A stretch of 64,000 bases of DNA, from positions 10,012,501-10,076,500 of the forward strand of contig OY987301.1 of the NCBI GenBank assembly GCA_963920635.1. The letters run 5' to 3'. This stretch comes from Pseudeuparius sepicola (taxonomy: Eukaryota; Arthropoda; Insecta; Coleoptera; Anthribidae). The notes below the pieces were generated by a model. The model was not told the origin of the DNA and searched no databases. It worked only from the letters and a program-made list of their open reading frames with translations. The stretch's first letter is position 1. The number at the start of each line of letters is the position of its first letter. The translations under genes were made by a program, and so were the position numbers. Shown in pieces: positions 45,231 to 56,900 of this stretch.

Positions 45231-46890
45231 TATAGGGTGTTTCCATTAAACATAATATGTTTGAGTTAAAATTTGTTTCGTGACCCAAAAATTTCTTTTT
45301 TGCATGGTATCCAGTTGGGATTAGAATTTATTATATTACCTCTTGACTGGTTTTACAGTACCAATATATCAAAAAAACTCATTTGCCCGATCAGTTTTGC
45401 TTGTTATCTATTTAAATCCTGTCTATTGTTGCCATTTAATGTTGACAGATATCTTGAACCCTGAAGATGGCTGTATATCAGCCGAAACGTTGGTGAAGAG
45501 ATAATATAATTTTCGGTTTACCCCAACTATCTTGCAAAAAAAATATGTTTGTCCTGAGGTGCCCCGTATATTCACAGTATCTATATAGGCCAGGGAAATT
45601 ACGGTAAAAAATAACGAAACCTAGACAAAATTCATAACCGCATTTTTATAATGCCATCACAAAATATTGGTAATAAATAAACGCCAGAATTGTTTTTTAT
45701 ACAAAATAAACATACGCGTGTGGGCGTTTTTTAGAAAAATACATTTTCTTGTTGTACTAAAGACGGCATAAATATTAACTGCGAATTTTAAGCTGCATTT
45801 ATTAGTAAGTAAGGTATATAAAGTTGAGATTGATAAATTAAACAGATTACGTTTGCGCAAGTATCCGAATGATGTAAAAATGACATTTTGCGTAATATTT
45901 TTTTGGGCAAAAATATTAACTGCGTTTTTATAATTTATAATTACCTTAAAAATCAAGTATTAACAGTTTGTTCTGAAATTAAATATATTGTTTCGTCGGA
46001 AATCGCATTTTAAAGAAATTTGAAGTTGTCTTTGAGAGCAAAATTATTAACTGGCTGATTTTTGTTAAACTCTGTAAGTGGAAGTCTTGTTAAATTTTTT
46101 GAAATTAAACAAAAATTGGTAACGAAAGTATTTTGAAATGACAAATGCAGTTGACCAACAAGCGCCGTAAATAAATGTTTAATTTCGCTATAGTTTTGTG
46201 ATTTAATATAGTTATATTGTAAAAAGTTAAACAAAAAAAAACAGTTAATATTTTTGCTTTCCTCAATAAATGACAAGTGACAGTTGACCTATATGCGCCG
46301 TCAATAAATGTTTAATTTCGTTATATATGATTCAATATAGTTATATTGTAAAAAGTTAAAAAAAAAACAGTTAGTATTTTTGCCTAGTCTGTACCAATGA
46401 GAAGTGACAGCTGACGTACATGCGGCTCAGATAAATGTTTAATTTTGTATAAGTTAAATTATATTTGTAAAAGGGAATGATCATCTGCAATAAAAACGTA
46501 GTTAATATTTTTGCTTTTGCCGAAATAGAAAATTATCCGATTTTTATCCCTCTTTGTCGATCTAAGTTACTTCCATATTCTTAAAATGTTTAATTTCTTA
46601 ATATTGTTAGCAAGGGAAGTTTTTTTACCTAAAGAGTCTAAAAAAATCCAGTTAACATTTTTGCTCGAAATTTCTAACGAAAAATAGGGGCCTTTTGAGT
46701 AATTTTTGGTTTCTACCAACGTATTTACTTATAACTTTGATATGGTAAAACAAAATTGCAGTTAATATTTTTTTCTAGGTCAAATTCTATTTTCCCTGGC
46801 CTAATAGGTCAAAGGAAACTTTGTGATACGCTAAAACTTTTGTTTGAAAAAAGAGTTAAGGGGAGGGATTGTTCGTTGGGACACCCTGTA
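45231..46890. repeat. Putative composite element with TATAGGGTGT / ACACCCTGTA ends
   Basis: Short inverted ends, TATAGGGTGTTTCC and GGGACACCCTGTA, bracket 1.66 kb. Inside are a Penelope-like signature (45461-45490) and three degenerate tandem copies, about 125-140 bp apart, of a block with GCGCCGT..ATAAATGTTTAATTTCG and CAGTTAATATTTTTGC (about 46136, 46270, 46400). No supported gene. The ends are short, so the outer limits are tentative. Confidence 0.45.
45461..45490 (+). ncRNA. Hammerhead-ribozyme-like core (Penelope-type)
   Basis: CTGAAGA (45461-45467) fits the CUGANGA box. It is followed by TGGCTG-TATAT-CAGCC, a perfect 5-bp stem II hairpin, and then GAAACGTTGG with the GAAA box at 45484. 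This order is the conserved core of type I hammerheads known from Penelope-like retroelements. The cleavage site and stems I/III could not be verified, so activity is uncertain. No reverse transcriptase is present nearby. Confidence 0.5.
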
Positions 46891-47900
46891 TAATAATATT
46901 TTATTAGGTAGGTATCTTCTTTGGTGACAATTTGTTTAAAATATATACCTAATATATTTATGGAAAATGTAAGTAATGCCTAACTTTTCATTAAAAAACA
47001 AGCGCATTCGACTGAGTGGCCCCATGTCATTCTCTGCCAGCTGTTAGAAAAGGACGTGAGCCAGTTCTTCCCGAAATCGACATTGAAATAAGAATGAACT
47101 GCCCTGCCCCTTTTCAGGTCTTCCCTCGGGAAGATAAAAATTTCATACAGGCACGTGGCACGGGTTCAAATATTGGACGTCGCCTTCCGCAGAGATTTTC
47201 TAGTTTTAAAGTGTCCCGAAACTTTAAAAGACAGGCGACCCTAATACACGTGTCGCTGCCCGCATCCCAAATAAACCATATATTTTTAGCTAAGCTAGAA
47301 CAAAAATTCCGATGGCACCAGAAATTCCTCCTCGGTTTCCCCTTATAGTTAACACCTCATTTAGCCCCATAAATGCTCATTTTTCTCCCCCAATAATCGC
47401 GGCATCGAGCTCCATTCAAAATGGGATCTTTATGATATTGAAAAACAGTAAATTTTATATATGACTCTCGGAGTCGGTCGCCGGTTTACGGTGATATTTA
47501 TTTTCCCGTCGAACGTGTATAATGAGACTTGGAAGCTAGAGGCGTAAAAACGATAACTTTATCTTCGTTGCGTTGGCTGCTTCTTGTATTTACATGCAGA
47601 ATACTAGAACAGTCAGAGTCAAGATTGATTTTTGCCCTGTTAAAACGAGAAAATAAATAAGATTGATCGCTCTCCATTTGGTTATTTGGCACTTATTTCC
47701 GGGACATCCTATATAGCCCGGATAAGTTATCTCCAGTGGCACAAAACATTTTTTTACTGAATTAATTCGTCTCCCAGAGTGAAACATCAAATTAATTTTA
47801 TTAATTAATTCGATTAATTTTTTTTTCTGTAAAAGCCCTCCCGTACAGAGAGGGAAGACTAAAGACTTGATTGTATCACGTGTGAGGTAATAAAGCTCCT
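46891..47900. other. Gene-free stretch left of the THAP exon
   Basis: No exon could be supported. Less AT-rich than its neighbours in 47016-47350, where a + frame of 110 codons has no recognisable domain. Confidence 0.4.
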
Positions 47901-48053
47901 TTCTGAATGACATTACTGACCTTAGGCAAGGAAAGAGAGAGGACACCGCGCTTGCCTGATTTGCCATTTTATATGTGGCAAACAAAGCGAGTACGTTGTG
48001 AGTTAATTTCGAGAATTTGTGAATTAAAAGTAACAGTGATTACACCTCTTACG

Positions 48054-48124
48054 ATGGTGTATTGTTCGGAGTTTGGTTGCAAAAGCAGAAGTGAAAAGCA
48101 AGAGCCCGGGATTTCGTTTCACAG
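48054..48124 (+). CDS. THAP zinc-finger first exon (partial gene or element remnant)
   Basis: ATG at 48054 opens MVYCSEFGCKSRSEKQEPGI, then SFHR, and the coding part ends at 48124 with a good donor (CACAG|GTAAAT). The start MVYC..xGC followed by GISFHR is the typical N-terminus of THAP-type C2CH zinc fingers: the first two zinc-binding Cys are C-x4-C. The remaining Cys/His and the AVPTIF-type end would be in later exons, which I could not find in the next several kb. It could be a host THAP gene with a distant exon 2, or a remnant of a P-like transposon, since those transposases begin with a THAP domain. Imperfect inverted repeats near 47925 and 48610 favour the latter. Confidence 0.6.
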
Positions 48125-48129
48125 GTAAA

Positions 48130-49100
48130 TATTTAACAAGCTACCTTTGAAAGATGCCCTAAAACCTTATTTTTTCTCAATATAACTTCTTCAAATTCCT
48201 TCTACCTTTTAGTATGATAAAGTGAATTGTTTAGTTTGTAAATAGGACCAATTTAATTATTTTTTAACATCGTTTTTATTGAAAATTTCTTAATTGATTA
48301 TGATATTTTATAAAATATGGGCTGGTTTCCATGGGCGTGTATTATTTGTTTTATTTTGATTGATTCGAAATTGCCACAAATAAATATATTTCAGCACTTG
48401 ATACTAGCTTTACATTTGGGAAATTATCTACAAATAAATACCAATAGGTACTTCAAATTACATGTAAGTTAAAATTACCTAGCTTTTCATTTTTAACCTT
48501 TTTGTGAGATTGGCTAAGAACGCTTTTCATGCTACGCCACTGGCCTGTTGTGCGATGTGCCAGTCGGTAACACTGCCGCGGGCGCTGTTAAGCGTCCACT
48601 CTCTTTCCTTGTGTAAGTCACTGACGCGCAAACTAACTTAACTAACTAGACGCGCAAACTGACCTGGAAGACCATAGACTTATAAGCTCATAAGTCTATG
48701 TGGAAGACAGACGAACAGTGTGTAGTATGAACTGAGTACTTCAGACTTAAATGTGCGGTTTTCCCTTTGTGTGCGTGGGGCCCTTAACACTGAACACTTC
48801 ATTTGGCTCCATAAAAGGTCTACTTCAGGCCAATAATCGGTTTAAAGGTTCAATAAAAAATGGGATATTTATGATATTGAAAACAGTAAATTCTATTTAC
48901 GACCCCCACGTCGGTCTATAGTATAAGAGGTTCGGGAGCCGAGCCATAAAAACGATAACGTTATCCTCGTTACGCTGCTGTGCTTTTTCATGTATACTAA
49001 GTAGGTGGTTGTGGCAAGATCGGAGCAAAAATCTCATTACCATCAAGAGAGGGTTGTCAGGGAAATTGTTTGGTTAATTTTAACATAAGAAGATATAGGT
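48130..49100. other. Gene-free stretch right of the THAP exon
   Basis: No second THAP exon was found. A short palindrome (CATAGACTTATAAGCTCATAAGTCTATG, two mismatched centre bases) is at about 48672. The segments near 47395 and 48840 share AATGGGAT.TTTATGATATTGAAAA.CAGTAAATT, as does 49555, so a short repeat recurs about three times. Confidence 0.45.
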
Positions 49101-49108
49101 AGGTATCT

Positions 49109-49205
49109 ACCAATGACGTCAGAACGTATAGACAGATTTGTTTTGGTAAACGCCTGACGCCCAGACTAATCACAGTCTAACCGCTCCGTTAAAGAGGCAA
49201 ATATA
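49109..49205 (+). repeat. Left-end fragment of the CCAATGACGTCA MITE
   Basis: Matches 51901-51995 (CCAATGACGTCAGAAC..TAGACAG.TTTGTTTTG.TAAACG..TGACGCCCAG) and then diverges after CTCC.TTAAA. Only the left end is present at this site. Confidence 0.7.
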
Positions 49206-49685
49206 ATTTCGGGTGGTGCAGTGGCCCCTGAAAACGCTCTGCCTAGGAGGTTTAACACTTTAGATTTTCAAGATATTAAGCTTTTTTGTTCTAAAGAGTA
49301 ATTTTGTCTTGTGAAGTTTACAAAGCTTATTTAAATCTTTGAATAAAGAATAAAATAAACTTGACGGAATCTCTTCAGCGCTGTCTCAAAATTCGTTCTG
49401 AAAAAACTGACCTACCGGACATTTTGTGAAATATCGATATCCACTAAAATCTCCAATCCTTTGTCATTTTCCTTTTATAGTTGGCACTTCATTTTGCTCG
49501 ATAAAAGGCTCTTCTCCTTTCCCAATATCCACGGCTTCAAGTTTCACACAAAATGCGATATTTACGATATTGAAAATAGGAAATTTTATTTACGAAGTTA
49601 CCTAGTTTTCAGTGAAATTATTTTGTGAACGGTGGAGACCTACATGATATAGGTACAGAGTGTAACTTTGATTAATAGACAAGAC

Positions 49686-51535
49686 AAAATTTTAGACCGT
49701 CAGATATTGACAGATTTAGGTGTCCCATTTTCGCATACAAGCCTCGAAGAGGGTTGAAAAGTACATCGATGCTGAGTAGAATGAAGGGAAATTTACGAGT
49801 GGCCCCTGGGAATAACATATGGAAAATTCAATTTTCTTATTATACAATGTGTCCCGGATAAGAATGAACAGCATGGGGATCTTGCAAAGGGTGAGAGATA
49901 GAGCAGCGGTTAAATGGGGAAAAAGTTGCGCAATTTTGAGGTCAATAAAATGGTACAAACAGATTTCTAATATTTTTTTCGTTTTTGAGTTATTTTGAAA
50001 AAAAGTGAAATTTTGCGTTTCCGATTTTATTTTTTTCTGAAATTGTTATCACAGATAAGAAAAAAAGAAAAACTTTCTTATGGCACCTTTTAACGGGCTA
50101 TAAGATGGAGTTTTCAGATTTGTTCTAGAACATTTCGTTTTTGAGAAACCATCTTCAACTTAATTTTTTTAAATACTGGCCTGGATTTTTTTTGCAGATT
50201 TTGAAAGCACTTTTTATTGCAAATAACAAGATGTATGACATTCCTTTTTCTTTTCATTCATTTTTTTCTATTGCGGCCCTGTATTTAATAATACGAAGTC
50301 TAAATATTAATCAGTATTGTCAACAATTTAACTTACAACGTATGTTTCAATCGGAGAACCAAAACAAGGATGGCAAAGACTAATAACCGTCACATATGAT
50401 AATAAAAAATAAATAAAAATTCTCCACCTAGGAGGCTTTGAAACAACAAAGCCAACCCCTTGTCGTTTGTCATAACTCCCCCTGTATCATTTAGTTAACA
50501 ATTTGTATTATTAGAAACACAATGCGACACTGTTTGCTGTACAACACTCGAGGAAAGCACTAACCAGACAGGGCCGTATTTAAAAATAGTTTTCGAAGTA
50601 AAAATAAACTGTAAGTAAAATTGTTGACAATACTCTGATTAAAATTTAGACTTCTTGTTATTAAATACAGAGTCGCAACAGAAAAAAATGAATGGAAAAA
50701 AGGAATTTTCAGTATAACTGTCTCAAAACATTTTAAAAATATTTCGTGTCATACATCATGGTAAAAAAATATAGTTGAAGATGGTTTCTCAAAAACGAAA
50801 TGTTGTAGAACAAATCTAAAAAAGGCATCTTGAAGCCCGTTAAAAAGTGCCACAAGTGAGTGTTTTTCTTTTTTTCTATCTGTAATAACAAGTTCAAAAA
50901 ATAAAAAATAAAATCGAAACGCAAAATTTAACTTTTTTCAAAATAACTCAAAAGCGAAAAAAGGTATTATAATCTGTTTGTACCATTTTATTGACCTCAA
51001 AATTGCGCAACTTTTTCCTCATTTAACCGTTGTTCTATCTCTCACCGTTTGCAAGATCCCCATGCTGTTCATTCTTATCCGGGATACATTGTATAATATA
51101 TAATTATAATATGTTAATTATGTATAATATGCTTTTGGATGTTTTTCGGGCTAGTGACGATATATATTTTCATACTTTGGATGGGCTTGTGTGAAAAAAT
51201 CGGTCAATAGATTTTTCCTTACAAGATTACGCCCATATTTCAACCTTTTAGCCACCTGCAACACTTAAGCCTTTCGTTTTTAAAAGTAAAGTTCTATTAA
51301 TTAATCATTTAGTGAACACGGCTTGCGTGAAAATATGGTCAACAGACACCCTTTATTTCTGTTAAGGAAAATTCGAATTTTCCGTGTGTTATCCATAGGG
51401 GCCACTCGTAAATTTCCCTTCATTCTACTCAACATCGATATGATTTTCAACCTTCTTCGAGGCTTGTATGCGGAAATGGGGTACCTAAATCTGTCACTAT
51501 CTGACGGTCTATTTAAAAGAAAAGCATTATTAAAC
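49686..51535. repeat. Outer inverted repeat around the foldback copy
   Basis: The left segment 49690-49823 (CATACAAGCCTCGAAGA, AATGAAGGGAAATTTACGAG, GTGGCCCCT) is mirrored at 51400-51525. The outer element therefore existed first and the foldback copy inserted into its middle. Confidence 0.75.
49853..51093. repeat. Foldback element with TACAATGTGTCCCGG ends, copy 2 (1.24 kb)
   Basis: Same family as 6491-8010: GTCCCGGATAAGAATGAACA at the left and its complement at the right, with the same inner blocks (AAAGTTGCGCAATTTTGAGG, CGTTTTTGAGTTATTTTGAA). It is shorter because of deletions in the centre and right arm. It sits inside a wider inverted repeat (about 49690-51520). Confidence 0.85.
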
Positions 51536-51589
51536 TTTATGGTAAAACCACAGTATATAAAAGGTCATATTTACCAATACAAGAAAATA

Positions 51590-51905
51590 ATTATTGATTA
51601 TTGTCACCAAAGATTTTGAAAACGAGTTGTAGCTGCACCTCAAAAGAAATTGCCTTGCTTCTTAAAATTTGTAGAAATAAGAAATTGTCACCACGGCATG
51701 ATACATTCCGACGATTTAGGAGTTGAACCGGATGTTTACTGAATACACCTCAAAAATAATTTCGTCAAAAACTTGAATGGACCAAAGTGGTTGCCAAGAG
51801 CACCAGACGATCTATTTTGCCTCCGACCTTCAAGAGTCAAAAGGTTCAGACATCTAGTTTGAAATGTTTTAAACGAACAATCTCCATTTTAGTACTTTCA
51901 CACCA
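51590..51905 (+). repeat. Local segmental duplication, copy 1
   Basis: About 300 bp (CACCAAAGATTTTGAAAA, GTTGTAGCTGCACCTCAAAA, GGAGTTGAACCGGATGTTTA, TGGTTGCCAAGAGCACCAGA, CTCCGACCTTCAA) reappears at 53525-53806 in the same orientation. The second copy lacks an internal stretch of about 25 bases, among other indels. No intact gene is visible in either copy. Confidence 0.8.
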
Positions 51906-52337
51906 ATGACGTCAGAACCTGTAGACAGGTTTGTTTTGATAAACGTTTGACGCCCAGAACTAATCACAGTCTAAGCGCTCCATTAAATCATTCCGAAAAT
52001 GTCGCGAGATTGTTAGAAATTGACCCTTTTTGTCGAGCCGTAGCGAACTTATTTCGACTGTGGGCTCGGAGGCTGGCGTCGTTAGACCATCCCCCGAGTC
52101 TTCAGGTGAGGTTCCGACGCTTAAGCGCCCCCAAACAAGAAAAAACATGCGATATCTAAATGTGATTCTGGAGGAACTATAACCGGGAATCACCGGGTGC
52201 ATAGTTGGTTGATGGTTGACTTTCTGTCTTTGTTTGTAGCATGTTTTTGGAGTAGTATGGATATATTTAATCTTGGAGTCAAAATAAAGGGCATTTTAAC
52301 AATGGGGCACCACGTCTATAGGTTTTGACGTCATTGG
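51903..52337. mobile_element. MITE with CCAATGACGTCA ends, 435 bp
   Basis: CCAATGACGTCAGAACCTGTAGAC at the left and the complement of CCAATGACGTCAAAACCTAT at the right. The internal sequence is non-coding and GC-richer than the surroundings. The 51947-52159 frame lies inside it and is not a gene. Confidence 0.75.
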
Positions 52338-52339
52338 GG

Positions 52340-53524
52340 AACAGCATTATACTTTCCAAAGTGAGGCCTATTCTTTTCTCATTCTAATGGTATCAGTGAT
52401 GCCAAGAATGCCATTTTATTGGAGAATCTATGAATATAACAGATACTTTGATTGTTACTAAAAATTAATAATGGCTTCCATGATTTCTAAAAATTAGACT
52501 TGACAATGTTGTGTCTACAAGTGCAGAATATGGCAACTGTCAAATGAAACAAATTTATTTTATAGTTGAAATTGATTTCTAGCAATTATTTCCACGAATT
52601 TAAGTAATAAGTATGGTAAGTCAGTGCCGATTTTGCTTATTTAAGAATTTGTCGCTATTGCACCTTGTTCCCAGGTTCCTCAATCCATTTGTAATATGTA
52701 TATTTGAACTTTCTTCCCTTGTTGAATGTATCTACCCGAAGAACATTCACAGATTTCGGGATGGACTATAAGATTAGGTCTAGTAGTTCTAATCATGTAG
52801 TTTTTCTCGGTGTTCAATATAAAATGTTTGTAATTTCTCTCCCAAGGTACCTCACAAACTTAAAATAAACTTGTAGTCATAGATAAAAACTCTTAAATAA
52901 GACCTGACTGAAGCTACTTGCTTATAATTTAAAATTTACGAAATAAGATTTTTGTTTTAAACTACCTACTTATATGTAATGCCCACGTAATGGGAATTGT
53001 AGGATTACTAAAGGTGATACAGGAAAAATCTGGTTGCAATTATTGGGGCGGCCGCATTACCTTTAATTGACACATCTGAATATCTGGAAGTTAGAAAACT
53101 TAAAAATTGTGAATTGTGTTGAGAAATATTTTGCCTCCTTTAAAATCTATGGCACTGGCAAGTCACATGAAACCTGAAGGCAGTTGGACACTGACATATA
53201 ACATAACCTTGTACCAGCCCCCTTGTGGTCTCCTTGGAGTCGGCAGAAAACAAACTTCCCCTCAAGGCTTCACTTTTCCTATGTGATAGACTGTGACGTG
53301 CTGGGTCGCCTTATTTTAAAGAGTCCCTGAGAAAAATAGACTTAAAAAAGGATCTGTGGAAACTAAAGGGAAGGATTGAGTAATTGTTTCTATAGCCTGT
53401 GGCCGCGTAACTTCCCCTAAGGTTCATGTGGTAAAAATGTGGAATGTATTAGGAAAATAGAATTGTGAAGTTATTGAATAAGTGGGAAGGGAGGCAGTTT
53501 TATTCTGTAGCGTTGCATATAAAA
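52340..53524. other. Gene-free stretch
   Basis: No exon or element recognised on either strand. Confidence 0.45.
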
Positions 53525-53806
53525 TTTACCAAAGGAATAATTATTGTCACCAAAGATTTTGAAAAAGAGTTGTAGCTGCACCTCAAAAGAAATTGCCTTG
53601 CTTCTTAAAATTTGTAGAAATAAGAAATTGTCACCAAGGAGTTGAACCGGATGTTTAATGGACACACCTCAAAAACTTGAGGATGAATGGACCAAGGTGG
53701 TTGCCAAGAGCACCAGAAGATCTATTTGCCTCCGACCTTCAACAGTCAAAATGTTTAGATCGAAAAGTTTTAAATGAACAATATCCATTTTACTTATTTC
53801 ACACGA
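53525..53806 (+). repeat. Local segmental duplication, copy 2
   Basis: Second copy of the segment at 51590-51905, with small deletions. It ends about 125 bp before the Dop1R1 stop codon, so it may form part of that gene's 3' UTR on the opposite strand. Confidence 0.8.
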
Positions 53807-53930
53807 ACCCACAACCTCGCACCAGCCACTATTCTTACAACCAAGCAAAGTCTAGAGAACTAGACTTTGCACTTTGCAACCAAGCGCCGACCCGCTAGAC
53901 CATCGTGTCCTGCATGTAGTCGCGGTCTTG

Positions 53931-56900
53931 TCAAATGGCGCTGATGTCCTCGCCCAGGATGTCGTTCGCGGAGTTCACCCTCGTCTGCCTCACCGAGTCG
54001 CAGCTGAAGTGCTCGCTGGAGTACTCGCCGAACGATCCGTTCCGCCTGGCCACCACCAGCGTCTTGGTGCCGTAGTCCGTCACGTACTTGTCGTTGGTGT
54101 TGAGCGCCACCGACTGGTAGCCGCACTTGCACCAGGCCGGGTAGTGGGCGGTGAGGATGCGCTTGAACGCCTCCCTGAACTCGGTGTTGAAGATCGAGTA
54201 GATGATGGGGTTGAAGGCGGAGTTCGAGTAGCCCAGCCAGGTGAGGATCTTGAAGGTGATGTCGGGGATGCACGTCTTGCAGAAGGCGGCGACGATGTTG
54301 ATGCAGAAGAACGGCACCCAGCAGATGAGGAACACGCCCATGATGATGCCGACGGTGATGGCGGCCTTGTGGTCGCTCACCTGGAACAGAAACATATTGG
54401 GCTTGTTTATGGAACCCCTAGTTAGCCAATGTATGATCTGGACCAACACTGTATTAGCTGACCTGTGCATAGCGCTGTTTCAAGCGGTCGCCACTGGCGC
54501 CACATGACGAAACAAATTTACCCGGTGGTTTAATGCTAAAACACCATTGTTGCAGAATCCTTTATAAAATAAAAACATGCAAATATGTCTGTTACAACGA
54601 ATTTAATGTTCAAAATAAAATAAAATATTTGTTTGTTATGTCCCTCTAATTTGACAAGTTCGCATGGCATCTTTCCATATATTTTCTTGAGAAAAGCGAG
54701 TCTAAAAAGCAAGCAAGAGTATTTGGTACCTTTTGGTACTTTTTAGTTGTAGTGTAAGTAAGCATAAAACGCATTAGATTTTTCAGTTTCTTCTTTATAT
54801 GGAGGACTATTGGTTCGCTTTGGAGCTGTGAACAAAATTTTCTATTTTCATTTTTGCATACGTTACAAAATACTCTTCCAAAATAATATCTAGAATTTTC
54901 GCTTCTTCAGCTGGTTGATCAGATCAACCATTAATTCCAAAATAGTGGTTAATCTTCTGCAATTCACCTAATGGTCTGTGCAGTGTGCATACTTCTAAAT
55001 ACTGGACGCAAAGACAATTCGTTACCGTAAAAAGAAGGCAAATTGTAATAAAGCTGGATATTTAAAATTTGGGACATTTTAAACGTCAGTAACTGACATA
55101 CCTACCAATAATCACAACATACCCCCTATAACCTATAATAAGTCGCCACTTTTTTCGTCGAGTGGCGCCACCCCAGTCCGTAAATAATAATGAAATATGA
55201 CGTCATGCTCGGGTCTTTAATATAGTGTCGGTCCAGGTGTGACAGAATCATAAGGATACGAGAGCATTGGATACAACCAAAAGATGGCGCTAAAAATTAA
55301 AGTAGCCCAGTCATTACCTACTAATTTTCTTCTCTTAAAATCTACAAAAAAAAACAGCTGGACAACTTTAATTTTTGCGAAATCTGTCCTCTGTATCTAC
55401 TGTATTTCTGTCATGTCCCTATATCAGTGTCATCCATTGTTAACTAGATTATCGATAAACAAGGATATTAGTACCTAACTAAAAATAACTGAATTTGTAT
55501 TTTTTGAATTAATTATTTGACTTAATCTAGGTTGAATAGCGTCTCAGGCCACCTATAGGAAAACGAAAGTAAAGATTAGAGCGCAACAAAATTTACAACT
55601 TTTGACAAACGACGCTCTGCGTCGCTAGATATATTTTTGTCATATTTCGGTGGCGCTATTCTAAGTAACTTTTGTCTTGAATGTTTTGTTGGTTTTTTCG
55701 TTTACAAATTTACGGGCAACAATATACAAAAAAAATAAAGAAATTCATTCCCATTTCTATTATATATAATGACGTTAAGCAAACAATATAATATACTAAC
55801 AACTCCTTATCATAGGATATTTAACAAATGAAATAAATAACATATTTATAATAAAACGCATTATTTAAAATGTTGTTTGCATTTTTTAACATGTTTCCAA
55901 TTATTGTCAAACAAACTTCTCCATTTTTTGTTTGAAAGTATTAGTCCAATAAAGATGTGCTCGGCTTATAGGGGTCGCAAAAAAAATACAAACAGGATGA
56001 TTTTTTTCAGGTTTGCTTGGGGACTGCCTCCTGAGTGTCCAACCAAAAGATCACACTCGAACTCCTGGTACGAATTGAGGGTGGTTTCCTAAACGATATG
56101 GGTGGTTTCCCAAACATTTTTTCAGATCAAAATGACTGTAGAGAATCAAAGTATGAACAACTTTTCCTTTTGTACCTCTAATACAGAACGAGTTACAGCG
56201 TATTACTTATATGACAAAAATTCTGCACATTGCAGGGGTGGGCTTTTCCAATAAAATGACCTTAATAAAAGTTTCAACTTTTTCTTCTAAACTTTTTTGT
56301 GTCTCCAATACTTAATGATTTACAGGGCATTGTATTTTAAATACATTTTTGTCATATATCTAATGCCCTGTAAATCATGAAATATTGAAGACACAAAAAA
56401 ATTTATAAGAAAATGTTGACCAGAAGTTCATCCTCGAAAACTTCTATTAAGGTCTTTTTTTGTAGAAAAATGTTTATAAGACTACCCCCTGTAGCGTGAT
56501 GAATTTTTGTCATAGTAAGTAATACGCTGTAACTCGTTACGTATTAGAGATACAAAGTTATTCATACTTTGATCCCTTACAACTTTTATTAGAGTCATTT
56601 TGCTCTAAAAAATGTTTAGGAAACCACCCATATTGTTTAGGAAACCACCCTATAACTCAATTCGTACCACGAGTTCGAGTGTGATCTTTTAGTTGGATAC
56701 TCAGGAGGCAGTCACCATTCTACCAAGCAATTCTGAAAAAATCATCCTGTTTGGATTTTTTTTGCAAAATTGACACCTCTATTGGACTATAAATGGCAAA
56801 TGGCAACGAAGACAAAATAATAGTAATTGCCCCCCTCCCCCCCTGGGGTACTCCTAGTTTGGAGTATTGTAAGGGTGAGAATTATATTGACATATTCCTT

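Noticed and set aside
51947..52202. Frames of 70 and 80 codons on both strands
   Set aside because: They lie wholly inside the CCAATGACGTCA MITE.
53860..54507. Plus- and minus-strand frames overlapping the last Dop1R1 exon
   Set aside because: Shadows of the receptor exon; Ala/Val/Arg/His-rich translation is typical of the wrong frame of GC-rich coding DNA.
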